Source of the DNA: Micropterix aruncella
Taxonomy: Eukaryota; Arthropoda; Insecta; Lepidoptera; Micropterigidae
DNA length: 64,000 bases
Direction: 5' to 3'
Assembly: GCA_944548615.1 (NCBI GenBank)
Contig: OX155955.1
Span: 777,288 to 841,287 of the forward strand
Below the pieces are notes generated by a model, which worked only from the letters and a program-made list of their open reading frames with translations, was not told the DNA's origin and did not search any database. The position numbers and the translations under genes are program-made. Shown here one piece after another: positions 11,751 through 23,529 of this stretch (positions within the stretch are counted from its first letter, which is position 1; each line of letters begins with the position of its first letter).

Positions 11751-12258
11751 CTTATCTATTATTCTTGATTAAATTTTATTGAATTTGAACTTAAATGTAT
11801 TTATTTAATACATAGGTATATATTTTATAAAATTGGTATATTTATGTGTATGTGTAGGTGGTGGGTCCAAATAATTTATTGTTAAAAAAACATTTCAACC
11901 CCTAAAATTGCATAAAAATATGCACATCTAGAGACGGGACAAATTATCGCCTAGTTAGATGTGCTATTGGCAGGAAAGGTCATGTAAGATGTGTTAAACC
12001 TCCCTATATTAATTACTATAAGAAGCAAACGTTACATGATCAATGAACTGTATACCTAATCATAAGTAGGTATCTCAATAAATAAATAAATAAATAAAAT
12101 AAAGTCCAATATTTCGAGATTAAGGTATGACCAGCCTGCCCCCTTGGTGGATCAATTTCAAGCACAATCTTTCAACTCTTGCCATGACTAAATGATGCCT
12201 GCATGCAAAATTTCAGCTTAATCGGTTGAACGGTTTGGGCGCTACCGTAGAGGAATAC

Positions 12259-12410
12259 ACACACACACACCCAGACACACACTCACAGACACACATATAC
12301 AGAGAGACATAACACACACACAGACACAACACACACATTCACAGACACACACTCACACTCTTAAACAGACATACACACCCTCACAGACACACACACACAC
12401 GCCCACCACA
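12259..12410. repeat. CA/GT-rich simple repeat
   Basis: Imperfect (ca)n with interspersed cagaca and ctcaca units, directly upstream of the R1-like fragment. Confidence 0.85.
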
Positions 12411-13286
12411 GGTACGGAGGTCCAGCCTGGGTGACTGCGCTGCAAACCAAGCGGAATCGAAGGAAACTGCACAGTACGTTCCGGCTCATGGCCATGCGAG
12501 TCGTGAGTGCGTACAGAACCATTTCGACAGAGGCGGTCTGTGTCATCGCCGGAATGATTCCTATCGGCATCACCCTGGTGGAGGACAGCGAGTGCTACGA
12601 GCGAAAGGGAATCAGAGGAATACGGAAGTCCGTAAGAGCGCAGTCGATGGTCAAGTGGCAGCTGGAGTGGAATATGGCAGAGAATGGTAGATGGACGTAC
12701 CGGTTAATTCCGGTTCTCTCGACCTGGGTGAACAGAAAGCACGGGGAAGTAAATTTCCATCTGACGCAGTTCCTGTCTGGGCACGGCTGTTTCAGGAAGT
12801 ATCTGCATCGGCTTGGGCACGCGGCGTCACCGCTCTGTCCGGAGTGTGGAAACGTGGAGGAGACACCGGAGCATGTGGTTTTTCAATTTCCAGGATTTGA
12901 AGCAATGCGAAGCGAGATGCCGGCCCTGAGCGTGGAAAACGTCGTCGAAGAGATGTGTCGAGACGAAGGCACATGGAATGCTGTCAGTAGGGTCGTCATG
13001 CAAATAATGACCGAACTGCAACAGAGGTGGAGAAATGAGCAGCGTGCTAGTAACGTCAACTAGCCCTGAGAGAATTAAAAGTGCATAAGCACAGCCCCCC
13101 CCCCGAAGTAGTCGCTTCACTGTGGTCCCGGGGGGATCCAGGCAAGAGAAGAGTAAGGAGTGTTTTTATGGTTATGCACGTACTAGTGAGTCCCACACTG
13201 TGCCAATACACAAATGCACACACATACAGGCCAGGCTTTTGAAGCTTTTTAAAACCTTACTATAAAATAAAAATAAAATAAAAAAA
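12411..13286 (+). mobile_element. R1-clade LINE 3' fragment (ORF2 C-terminus)
   Basis: Plus frame from 12411 to a stop at 13061-13063: YGGPAWVTALQTKRNRRKL, VVSAYRTISTEAVCVIAGMI, PVLSTWVNRKHGEVNFHLTQ, FLSGHGCFRKYLHRLGHA and SPLCPECGNVEETPEHVVFQ. YRT-x-S-x-EA-x-x-V-AG and C-x2-C-x8-H-x-x-F are the post-reverse-transcriptase segment and terminal zinc finger of R1-type LINEs. The normal final Cys region reads FQFPGF, so the finger is altered. A 3' UTR ends in an aaaataaaataaaaaaa tail. Strongly 5' truncated, in gene A intron 4. Confidence 0.8.
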
Positions 13287-13297
13287 CACACACCCAC

Positions 13298-13329
<32 letters not shown>

Positions 13330-13335
13330 GACATA
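13287..13335. repeat. (CA)n microsatellite
   Basis: Run of ca dinucleotides with two ccacc interruptions following the LINE A-rich tail. Confidence 0.85.
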
Positions 13336-13493
13336 CTTCAATCTGGAAATAGTCTTAATCGTCTCTAAAGGGGGGGGGGGTGGTAAACATTATTATTTCC
13401 GTCATCTCGATTTTTTTAGCGCATTCACAACACTCAACCTTGGTCTAGGAAAGTTCTAATACAATAAAATGGAAAAATTAAATTAATCCAAAC

Positions 13494-13820
13494 CTGTATA
13501 TCAAAATGAATCCTCCCAGTGGCAATGTAGTAATAAGAAGAAACATTCTCCATTCAGGTATCGCCCAGCAGATCAAGCAAATGATAATCTGTCCCAAACC
13601 CCATCCATAGTTCTGAATCTGGGAGAGTTTGGCTCGATGCTCTGGTTTAGTGATTTCCATAGATATTACTAGGGTGCTCTGAAGTGCAGTTATCGATGGG
13701 AAGCTAGACAAGAGACAAGCGAGGAGAAATATGTAGAAGTGGCTGGTGGTGAAGACGATGAGGAGTTTTCCAAGTATAGCCATTATGACTGCTATAAGGT
13801 AGACTGGACGACGACCGATT
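13494..13820 (-). CDS. Gene A exon 4 (TM3-TM6)
   Basis: 327 nt encoding the rest of the loop 2-3 signature (IGRRPVYL), hydrophobic spans for TM3-TM6, MEITKPEHRAKLSQIQNYGW and ICWAIPEWR. Acceptor gtttatttttacag; donor gtttgg is weak but gives the same exon length and phase as gene B. Confidence 0.9.
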
Positions 13821-13895
13821 CTGTAAAAATAAACAACTTTTGCATTGACAGTAAAGAAATCATTAAATGTGAATATGAATAAAAAAATAGCTTAC

Positions 13896-14058
13896 GAATC
13901 TCCTAACTGTCCTAATATAAACGCACCAATCACTTCTCCAGATGTGCTTGTAGATAACACAGTTGCTACGTACACCTGATCATCGCACACCCAATTTTCC
14001 GATGATGGAATCGTATTGGTATACCACGTGTCGTCATAGTCATAACCATATTGACATT
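13896..14058 (-). CDS. Gene A exon 3 (loop end, TM2)
   Basis: 163 nt, phase 1 in and phase 2 out. Acceptor gtttatttttag, donor gtaagc. Encodes CQYGYDYDDTWYTNTIPSSE then NWVCDDQVYVATVLSTSTSGEVIGAFILGQLGD, that is the end of the cysteine-rich loop, TM2 and the start of the D-x-x-G-R-R signature. Same length as gene B exon 3. Confidence 0.88.
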
Positions 14059-14576
14059 CTAAAAATAAACAAAATGTATCCTAAACAAAACTTGTGTTTT
14101 GACTTGATTCCGTAGTTTGTTGTCGCGGCCATGAATATTATCTCTGTGTGTTATGACATTGACAAAAATGGCGTTCGAAGCGATAAAATGCGTCAAACTG
14201 TACAATTTCAAAACCTATATTACTTTTGACTATAAAAGATTCATATATTGTAATGTTTATTCGGATGTTATCATTCCACTAGATAATCTTGTCTGTGACG
14301 GGATAGTATGTACTTCATTATCAAGGTAGAGAGGACGAGTAAAGTATTGAAGATAACAACACAATAAGACTGATTTTATTCAATATCTTGATACATTGAT
14401 GTAATGCATCTTTCATTATCTTAATGACATTTAATTTTGACTGAAACCTCAAATAATTATATCAAATTTAACGCCCTCTATACTCATTTGTATGTACTAT
14501 TTCGAACTATCTTTTTACATTAGTAACATTTCTGGTCGTTTGATGTAATTTAGTGTTTATTAGTGTAAACAAAATT

Positions 14577-14646
14577 GATGAGAGCGATTTGACCTCCTTC
14601 CCATGTATTGAGCGATTTGACCCCCTTCCCATGTATTGAGCGATTT
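14577..14646. repeat. Short tandem repeat, 30-bp unit
   Basis: The unit gagcgatttgacc(t/c)ccttcccatgtatt occurs twice, followed by a partial third gagcgattt. Confidence 0.8.
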
Positions 14647-15599
14647 TTGCCCATAATCAACCATTATCCTGAAGGTCTAAGCTATTCAAAAATATATATC
14701 TCATTGAGGTACCCGATTTTCCGTTAGCTTCTTGAATCATTTGTAGTCCTTTACTTGTAATAATTACTAAACTTAAATTACCGATCAAATAAGGTTAAAA
14801 TTAAAAATCACAATGTTGAAAAAAAGAAATTATTAAAATATTCTAATTTACCTCGCCCTGGTAAACTTTGTAATCTTGAAGTTTTGTCATGCGATTTTTT
14901 ATGATATGATTTTTATCAACTCCACACAATTGATACGTTTTATTATAAAATAAGTAATATCTCCTGTATATCACAATCCAGTATATTGATAATTATTTGA
15001 AATATAAAATAGTCGTGTTCAGTGTAGCACTTCTTGTGAGTTGCATTGTCTTGTATAGTGGTGAGGTTTTCTGTATCTATTATTGACTGTTATGTAGTTG
15101 CTATGGTAGTACATAAGGGTTATACATATACATATACTTATCAGGCAAACAACGCCTAAAATATTTTATTAGGAAAATTTAATTAGTGCTACCTACAATA
15201 AAATGGATCAATTCTTTGCAGAATTGTTAAATGATTTATTTATTCTTGAACATCCATTAACGTCCGATACCTTTATTGTAGGGATTATGGCCTACTAGGC
15301 AATAGGCGCTTAAAGAATTTTAATTTATGAGCAATATAAGTGTATTAGACAGATTGAGCCAATGCATAGGTATGTCGATCTTATGTACTATAGTGCACTT
15401 TGGATTCGCTGGTGACGATGTCTTTGGAAACCTAAATAATTGTCTTTTTAATTTCTTGAATATTGTATGCATGAACTTTTTACTATTAGCTGACATAAAC
15501 AGTATTTTTCGTCGCAATCATCTATTTTCAGCCCTTGTTATTTTTCGGTTGCCCTGTTTACATTTCGGTTATTTTTGCCATTTATGCTAAAGTCATGTA

Positions 15600-15817
15600 T
15601 TTCGTTTGGCCTATATAAATTGTTGTTTAACCAGTTATTTATCTAAGACCATCATTTGCTTTTCGAATACTTTTCGCATGAACTGTCTTCGAATATAGTA
15701 CAGTGTCGTCTTCAAAAAGGCAATGTTTCCTGATATGTTTTGTCTACATAAGTCGTCAATATAATAATATATGAAAATCAATATTGAACTCAATGAACCT
15801 ACCCTGGGACACTCCAT
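15600..15817 (-). mobile_element. LINE reverse-transcriptase fragment, decayed
   Basis: Minus frame MECPRVGSLSSILIFIYYYI followed by DDLCRQNISGNIAFLK resembles the G-x-PQGS-x-LSP-x-LF-x-IY-x-DD block of LINE reverse transcriptases, with several key residues replaced. Flanking sequence is too degraded to classify. Confidence 0.45.
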
Positions 15818-16077
15818 AATAATTGACTAGCCAATCACTGGCTACATAATTGATTTTAAAACATTGGCTAAAGTAATTCGAAATGAACCTCTACTTGAAG
15901 ACAGAATGAGTTTTATCGAAAATTTGCGGGAGTCTGGAGAATTTCAAATAAATAGAAATACTAAAAATCGTGGTTGTTAAAATTGGTAATTATTTGGATT
16001 ATACGCACCGGTGCATACTTGCGCGATCTTCCATTTATTCTAGAATTTTTATAAATTATTCAGAACTACTTACATAC

Positions 16078-16175
16078 CAACTTGTTCAATGGCACTTTTT
16101 TGTTGATTGCTTATATTGTTATACGAATGCATTCGACAACTGCTGTACATTTCTTTTCCCCAAGAGTCGATTTGC
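16078..16175 (-). CDS. Gene A exon 2 (extracellular loop)
   Basis: Short 98-nt exon found by demanding phase 2 to phase 1 continuity between exons 1 and 3. Acceptor ttttttttaacttcacag is strong; donor is gtatgt (a second GT four bases on would break the frame). It encodes a loop segment containing SSCRMHSYNN, matching ASCKMYNHSS in the equivalent exon of gene B. The loop is the least conserved part of the pair, which fits its extracellular location. Confidence 0.78.
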
Positions 16176-16249
16176 CTGTGAAGTTAAAAAAAATAGGCTC
16201 GTCTAATTTAATATAATAAATGAATTGAAATCCGACGACAGAAAATGGA

Positions 16250-16935
16250 TAAATACAAATGTAAATCACAAAATGGAAGTGTTGAAAATCAGTCAAAGAA
16301 TAAATTGGGACAGCGCAGATTTACTAAGGTCAATTACTCACTTCGTTAAATGCCAATCTATCCATTTTTTCTAAAATAAAAGATATCTAAAGATATTTTA
16401 TTATGAAAATATATAAAATACAAATGTAAATCAAAAAAATTAAACAATGCAAATATCGAAGAATCAAATATCGAAGATCAAAGCAAATATCGAAGATCAT
16501 TCAAAGAATAGATTAGGGCAGCACAGCAATACTAAGGTCAATTACTCACTTCAGTAAACGCAAACCTCTCCACTTTTCTAAAGTAAACGAAACCTGATGA
16601 GAGGTCTTTAATCAAGAAAAAAAGATAAAATACATATGTTAATTACAAAATTAATTCAATGCAAATATCGAAGGTCATCTAAAAAATAAATTGGGCATTA
16701 ATACAGCATTACTAAAGTAAATTACTCACTTCTGTAAATGCAAATCTCTCAATTTTTCAAATTAAAAGAAATCTAATGATATTTTATTAAGTAAAAAGGT
16801 AAAATACAAATGTAAATCACAAAATTAAAACAAGGCAAATACCGAGGGTCATTCAAATAATAAATTGAGACAGCACAGATTTACTAAGGTTAATTACTCA
16901 CTTCGGTAAATGCAAATCTCTCCACTTTTCTATAG
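16250..16935 (-). repeat. Tandem array copying exon 1 end and splice donor of gene A
   Basis: Four copies of a 172-208 bp unit. Each contains (minus strand) a version of ggagagatttgcatttaccg followed by aa|gtgagtaatt. The donor-proximal edges are at about 16341, 16549, 16729 and 16901; the last is the true exon 1. The units also share aaatatcgaag-type and caaatgtaaatcacaaaatt blocks. The extra copies carry substitutions in the exon part but all keep gtgagtaatt. Confidence 0.85.
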
Positions 16936-17131
16936 TAAAATTAGTGTTGGATCTCCCAGGGACGTGGCACCAATGATCAGGAACAGCCATCACCAATAAA
17001 AGATTGATGTAAGGCATACTGGTGATGGCCACGAAGAAGAAGTTGTAGATCCAGCTGAATTTCCTCTGAAACTTCCCATCATCACCAATCGACTGCATTA
17101 TGCGATCAAACAGCACGTCGGTAGTCTCCAT
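16902..17131 (-). CDS. Gene A exon 1 (N-terminus, TM1)
   Basis: 230 nt encoding residues 1-76 plus two bases; starts METTDVLFDRIMQSIGDDGKFQ and ends in LHLP before a strong donor, gtgagt. The open frame extends upstream with other Met codons, but the paralogous exon of gene B starts at the equivalent Met and has the same 230-nt length, so this start is preferred. It encodes TM1 and the beginning of the extracellular loop (VPDHWCHVPGR). The last about 35 nt and the donor are copied three more times in the adjacent intron. Confidence 0.88.
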
Positions 17132-17940
17132 ATTATCGAACAGACACAAACACTGAAGTGATAAATATAAATGCTTCTTACTAGTATGTAAATAGCCACT
17201 CATGAGCGGCTCTAATCTAATCTGCAAAACTGAAAATTGTATTTTTTAGACAACATCCGAGACGTTTGTTTTTTTAGCGGCAGATATCGTATACAGGATG
17301 TTTGGCTCTTAACATATTTTTTAAAAAGGGCGATTTTTATTTATATATTTATTTTAATTAAGAAACTCTCAAATACATTAACAATCACAATTAAATGATA
17401 AAATGATATATTATACTTAATATTTAATCCACAGTAAGAAATTAAACTCAATTATTAAATTATGTTTAGTGTCCGATGTTGCACAACTAAGTAAAACTTG
17501 TGCTTCGGCGGACATTGTATGAACAGAGAGTTACATAAATTTATCTATAAGGCTTATAAAAACAAAGTCACAAATAAATAAGGAAAATTATAAGAAGCAA
17601 AATAATCGGAAATAATGAAGGATATTAGAGTAATTAAATAATCATGTTAAATAAACATAAATGGCAGTAATAAGAAGATTTGACTCTATACCCAGGCCAA
17701 TAATAATTTCATTTAAATCATTACATTTTAGGATTAATTGTATAAAAGCTATCAAGGAGCAGAACCAAAAATATACAAACCACAGCAAGAAATTTAATTT
17801 CGCTATCGTTGGTATTTTTGGTTCCCCTCAACCTATTTAAGTGTCCGATAATCTCAAAAGAATCGGTATTACTTAATGAACGAAAAAGCAGTAGCCAGAG
17901 AAAATAAAGTAAAGTATGTATGGGCAAGTGTTCGTATGTT
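17132..17940. other. Upstream flank of gene A
   Basis: Candidate acceptor cacttcag and 5' leader just above the start codon, then AT-rich intergenic DNA. No promoter could be assigned with confidence. A tatacaggatgtttggc-like motif near 17290 recurs near 54700 and probably belongs to an interspersed repeat. Confidence 0.3.
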
Positions 17941-17944
17941 TCTA

Positions 17945-18195
17945 ATCTTTATTGTGAAATTTCACACGTAGCAGGTTTATAGTCATATGACAATCTCTTA
18001 AAACCAACCACTATGACCTGATCATGTAACATGTGTGTAAAATGCACGTGTTGTTATTATATTCGATCGACAGAATTGAAAATGCAATTCAGTTAATTCG
18101 ATCCCAACGGAAAATGGTGACCTATCCAGGAATCGAACCCGGGGCCTTACAATGTAAGATTAGGCGACCTAACTACTATGCCACCGGGTCATGTT
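17945..18195 (-). mobile_element. tRNA-derived SINE, copy 1
   Basis: On the minus strand the head reads as a tRNA: A-box-like TGGCATAGTAGTTAGG, an anticodon arm CTTACATTGTAAG and a T-arm with B box GGGTTCGATTCC. The body continues with gatcgaattaactgaattgc and the end is near ttcacaataaag. The same head and body recur at 21320-21573. Confidence 0.75.
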
Positions 18196-18380
18196 GGATG
18201 TGTTTACATGAAAAAAACGACGGACAAAAACCCGTAATAGTAAATAATGAATCGTGTTTGTTAAATTTCGGTAATTTCAATAAATCAGGAAAGAAAACTA
18301 GTAAGAAACAATGAAAATGATTCTTTTTTATGCTTGCCTAATCAAAATTTTGAAAATGATTTTCAACTCATGAGTTTGTC

Positions 18381-18615
18381 TACTAATATCCAAAACTAAA
18401 AATATATTCCTTAATTTGTGGACAGAATTTTTCCGTGATGATAAAAATATAATCAGTGAATCAGTGATCATAAAAATAAGTTAAAATTAATGCCTTATTT
18501 AATTAATTCATTTTCACTTAGTTTTATGATCACTGATTCACTGATTATATTTTATCATCACGGAAAATTTCTGCCACAAATTAAGGAATATATTTTTCGT
18601 TTTGGATATTAGTAA
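18381..18615. mobile_element. Foldback (long inverted repeat) element
   Basis: About 100-bp arms, 18381-18480 and 18517-18614, are reverse complements with few mismatches: tactaatatccaaaac... against ...gttttggatattagta, and gtgatcactgattcactgat-type cores. The centre is about 36 bp and AT-rich. No transposase; typical of a hairpin MITE. Confidence 0.8.
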
Positions 18616-18884
18616 ATTATACGATATAGCATTACTTCACATAAAAAAAATTGTCAAACTAATGAGTGGAAAATCTTTTTCACAATTTTGATTTAGGCCT
18701 TCGTTACTGAGTAAAAAATATCTGGGAGTATTCCCGTTGGTAGAAGTACGAATAGAGAGCGTTTAGCGATATTTTTAATTCGTGATTATGCGTTAACGTT
18801 TTCACAAGCAAGAACACAGATTAAGAAGGTGTGATATTATCTGGCCTAGCTCAGTTTAACGTGAGAACATTGTTTTTCATTTTT

Positions 18885-19260
18885 TGATAAAGTCTACTGT
18901 TAGATCTATGCACTTAGTTCATCTACGCTCCAAAGTAGTTACGCCCTACATAAAATAACATTCCGGCTTGCAAAACGTTGTCATTCATCTCAAATTTCTG
19001 TCCACCTAAAAAAGTTTTGAGCTTGGGAAAAGGTGAAAGTCTGGCGGTGCTAGATCAGGAGAATAAGATGTATGAAGCAACAAATCGTATAATTTGTTGA
19101 TTTTTTCCATAGCATTAAATGCGTTACCTCGTTGGAAGATTATGTCTTTTCGAGCCATACGTAGTCTTGTTTGCTGAATACATTCCTGTAGTAATAGATC
19201 AGTGTAGAATACACCTGTAAAAGCTTGTCTTTTTGAATGGCGAAATTTCATCAAAATTCT
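18885..19260 (-). pseudogene. Mariner-family transposase C-terminal remnant
   Basis: Minus strand encodes LLHTSYSPDLAPPDFHLFPS followed by KLF and, just beyond, LGGQKFEMNDNVLQAG and YVGRNYFGA. The block YSPDLAP-x-D-x-HLFP contains the third catalytic Asp of the mariner DD34D triad; the GGQKFE-type block follows it in the family. N-terminal two thirds not found; inactive. Confidence 0.75.
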
Positions 19261-19309
19261 GTTTGCAAAAATCTAAATATGAATGCCATCAATTTTCCAG
19301 CATATTTTA

Positions 19310-19990
19310 CGGGTTTCGCTGTATTTTGAGCCAAACACTCAGATTCGTTTGTCCAACGTAGGCTAGACCGCAGCTGCATTCGACTTTATACACACCCGGG
19401 GCTTGCAAAGGTATTACATCCCTTACAAACGGCCCATAGCCACGCGACTGACAGAACATATCAAAGCTGTTAAAAATGTTCAGCGAGAAAAATCGGCGAT
19501 CTGCGAACATACATATATTGGATAGCGGAAGTAACCACTGGATGCAGTTTCAAAATCCCATTGTTCTATCCAAGGAACAATTCTACTTTCCTCGCATGAT
19601 CCGGGAAGCCATTGAAATAAGAAGAACTCCGAACTTCAATAGAGACGACGGCTACAAACTCTCTTCTACCTCCCGCCGCCGAACCCTCTTCTTAAAATGC
19701 TCCCGCCGCCGAACGCCGAACGCAAAGACGTAAAACAGGATACAGTGAGTGTTGTGTGCAAGACGGATTTTCAAAATTCCCGGGCTCCGAGCCCGGCCTC
19801 CCACCACCGTTATAACCTACGCAGTGGCGGCAGCGGTTTGCGGCCTACCCGCAAAACAACGGACTGACAGCTCTTCAGTCTACCCTAGACAACGGCGGCT
19901 GCAACGTCACCGAAACGTCGGGTCCTACAAATTTCACGCGGTAAATTCGTTTTCTATCCTATTTATAGTGTCAAACAACCGCGATAGTCT
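19310..19990 (+). mobile_element. Penelope-like element fragment with inverted 5' portion
   Basis: Plus strand from about 19445: LTEHIKAVKNVQREKSAICE then HTYI, followed by HWMQFQNPIVLSKEQFYFPR, MIREAIEIRRTPNFNRDDGY, and at the end the terminal segment gtcaccgaaacgtcgggt. The preceding protein part, GVYKVECSCGLAYVGQTNLS (core of a GIY-YIG nuclease), is on the opposite strand at 19325-19420. The two halves of one domain thus face each other around about 19440. Related to the copy at 4500-5036. Confidence 0.75.
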
Positions 19991-20129
19991 TCGATTTTAT
20001 ATTACTTATCATCCTGCCTACATTCTATTGATAGTAAGTTTACGAGGGGAAGTATAAACTATAAACTAAAGTATATACCTTTATATGTCATTAAGTGCAG
20101 CTGCACTGGGTACAATTCTCAGTGCCTTG

Positions 20130-20255
20130 CGATAAGAAGTTGGACAATTACGGGCTGTTGGCGTAGTTAGCTATGGATTGTGTTATCCATAATGTCTTAA
20201 CGTTCAGCCCATTAAGACAGAATGTCTTGATGTCATTATAATTATCTGGGTGGCT
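20130..20255 (+). repeat. Partial, diverged 3' segment of retroposon family R
   Basis: Contains ttacgggctgttggcgtagttagctatggattgtg and the following cattaagacagaat block, matching the 3' region of full-length copies, immediately before the next copy. Confidence 0.5.
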
Positions 20256-20258
20256 AGT

Positions 20259-20943
20259 GGGAGCTAATGGGCCCTGTTGCAGTTAGGCCACTAAGACCAA
20301 TGTGTTTAGGGTCGGTCAAACTCACGGATCAACACCCATCAGGCGGCCTCCGCGCAGAAGTGCGAGCCCGGGTAGGACTCTGGTCTTCGAGCCAGTTTCC
20401 CCTAGGAGTCAACTTTCGGGCGCTCCTGGACGGTTTACGCACCGTGCGGCGTCAGCTAAGCGATTGTGCATTCCGACCGACAGCCGGGAAAGTCTGGAAA
20501 CAGTACTGTATCCTATAGAGCGGGAGGGGTGGGGGTACTTGTTAACCTTACGGCAACTGCTCTTGAAACGATCAATCGCTTACCCGATACCGGATGAACA
20601 GCCGAGCAAAGGATGCCATGATACGCAATATATTCGATAGACACCGTATCGCCGCTACGTAAGGGAGAGGACCGCGTAAGCGACCTCGAACCTGTAACCA
20701 GTCGGGAGATCGGAGTAATCTGGTTGCACCTAGAGGTAAGGGCGTGAGTGTCGGCCCGCTGAGAGAATAACCTGGGTATCTCGCGGTAAGGCGTTGGTCT
20801 CTTACGGGCGAGTGGCCTAACTAGACAGTGGACTATTCTCGTTCCAAGTCTTCTACGCTTACCTCACGGGAGATAGAAAGATCTAATATCGTTAAAACTT
20901 CCTGATGTGACGGGTTCGACCCGTGTAGTTGACAGCTCTAGTT
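20259..20943 (+). mobile_element. Retroposon family R, near full-length copy a
   Basis: Starts gggagctaatgggccctgtt and ends gttgacagctctagtt, colinear with copies at 30741, 50116 and 51150. The 3' end carries a hairpin (20910-20924) with stem ACGGGT/ACCCGT. The last quarter has a tRNA-like flavour (ctcgcggtaaggcgttggtc as an A-box-like block and gggttcgaccc as a B-box-like block). No long conserved ORF among copies, no poly(A) tail. Confidence 0.75.
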
Positions 20944-21319
20944 AGGGTAGTGAGTTTGCCCGTAGTAATTGACACCTTTCAATGTTATGTAAGTGCACTA
21001 TTTTGCAAATAATAAAGAATTGAAAATTACATTAACAAGCAAGCAAATACGAAAAAGAGAAAGCGAATTTGGCAAATTGAATGTCTATTGCGAATATGGT
21101 CAGTAAAAAATGTTTTTTTTTCTGATTGAGTTTGATTGTAGGTCCCGAACATTCTGTATATGTATGTACTCAATTAAAATATAAATTATCTTTCAGTATT
21201 AGTTCGAGTTCAATTTGGCGTCGTGTTTGTCACAAAGACTGTATAAATTCAAATTCTGGATATACCTCTTACACTAAACTGTATCAAATTCTGTCGATCT
21301 CCTTTGTTTGTTTGTTTAT

Positions 21320-21573
21320 ACACTTTATTGTGAAAATGTCACAATGGGCGGGTTTATTGTCATATAACAATCTCTTACAACCAACCCTACTATAGACTAT
21401 GTCGTGTTTTAATGTATGTGTGCGTATAACATGTATGTAAGTGTGTGTCTTGTTATTGCATTCGATCGACAGAATTGAAAATGCAATTCCGTTAATTTGA
21501 TCCCAACGGAAAATGGTGACCCAGCCGGGAATCCAACCCGGGACCTTACAATGTAAGATCCCGAGACCTTTGT
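21320..21573 (-). mobile_element. tRNA-derived SINE, copy 2
   Basis: Same minus-strand organisation as 17945-18195: head with an anticodon-like CTTACATTGTAAG and T-arm around gggttggattcccgg (B box changed by one base), body gatcaaattaacggaattgc, 3' end ttcacaataaag. The A-box half is largely lost. Confidence 0.7.
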
Positions 21574-22212
21574 GTATCTCCACTATAAATTATAGACCGA
21601 ACATTCTAGGTAAACACCGTTTATTTATATCATTATACATTACTTAATTATTAATAAGTTGACATTCCACATACTTCCTGTTAGACAAACGATTCATTAT
21701 TGTTTACGCATATAAAACAATCATAATTTTCATATAAATAACAAAATTATTCAAGATCACTCAATAACAATCTTATCTCGTATACTTGATTCAAGTCAAT
21801 TGTGCAATTATCTTTGCTAAGTTCAAGAGGATAAATTAACAAGAACAATAATTAAAAAAAACAATAAAAAACTTGACTGCGTTTACAAAACGTGAACTAT
21901 TGTATATATTTATTTATTTATTTCTTAATATTCACACACATTTAAAACACTAGGTAGACTTTTATTTTAGGTGACTTTTATGCCCGTGCTAAGGTAGACT
22001 TTTATGTATTCTTTTTTTTTTTTTTTTTTAGTTGCTACGTGTAACTTAATGTAGAATTGTTTTATGTGGTAGTTCTATATTTACACATATATTACATATA
22101 ATTAGTCTATTTTCCTAACATAATATACAAAATAATATTAAATAATCATATGTACACATATACATACCTACACATATATACTTATAATCTATACATATAC
22201 ATATGTTTTACA

Positions 22213-22632
<420 letters not shown>

Positions 22633-22693
22633 ATTGTAAGGTTAGTGAAGGTTGTACCTTTGCCGGACGTTTCGGAGACCGTGGCTCCTTCTT

Positions 22694-22893
22694 NNNNNNN
22701 NNNNNNNNNNNNNNNNNNNNNNNNNNNNNNNNNNNNNNNNNNNNNNNNNNNNNNNNNNNNNNNNNNNNNNNNNNNNNNNNNNNNNNNNNNNNNNNNNNNN
22801 NNNNNNNNNNNNNNNNNNNNNNNNNNNNNNNNNNNNNNNNNNNNNNNNNNNNNNNNNNNNNNNNNNNNNNNNNNNNNNNNNNNNNNNNNNNNN
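22694..22893. other. Assembly gap (200 N)
   Basis: Exactly 200 N between cctttctt-type unique sequence and another (TA)n array. The size is probably a placeholder. Confidence 0.98.

Positions 22894-23529
<636 letters not shown>

Larger units (their letters stand above)
3476..17131 (-). other. Gene A: SLC22-like organic cation / carcinine-type transporter, 8 coding exons
   Basis: Gene span reconstructed by joining eight exons with GT-AG boundaries; the frame closes exactly (1677 nt, 558 residues plus stop). The product is a 12-TM major facilitator of the SLC22/OCT type, a plasma-membrane carrier of organic cations or zwitterions. Visible landmarks: TM1 about residues 24-50; a cysteine-bearing extracellular loop (HWCHVPGR, SSCRMH, CQYGYDYD, NWVCD) about residues 53-135; the loop 2-3 signature GQLGDSIGRRP near 158-169; MEITKPEHR near 218-226; ESPRWL near 277-282; ELPGYMLGGYLCDKIGRR near 379-396; TQTLQTMEIYPTCLRQTG in exon 7; LPET near 508-511. 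Insect carcinine-transporter-like proteins are the nearest family I recognise, but substrate cannot be read from sequence. The start Met lies a few codons after a plausible splice acceptor (cacttcag), so a non-coding 5' exon is likely. No frame-disrupting lesion is seen. Paralogue of gene B upstream. Confidence 0.85.

Noticed and set aside
14852..14943. Possible exon 2 of gene A ending at a gtaaat donor
   Set aside because: The required frame contains TGA TAA upstream and no acceptor fits. The exon at 16078-16175 has better splice sites and matches gene B.
15320..15517. Another candidate exon 2 of gene A (PKCTIVH motif)
   Set aside because: No donor in the right phase; probably LINE-derived or random.
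18118..18195. Functional tRNA gene (also 21520-21573)
   Set aside because: Acceptor stem is not paired and the unit continues into a SINE body repeated elsewhere.
20267..20640. ORFs of 83-112 codons in family R copies (also 30447-31292, 50266-50668, 51400-51822)
   Set aside because: Frames are not conserved between copies, so they are not protein-coding.
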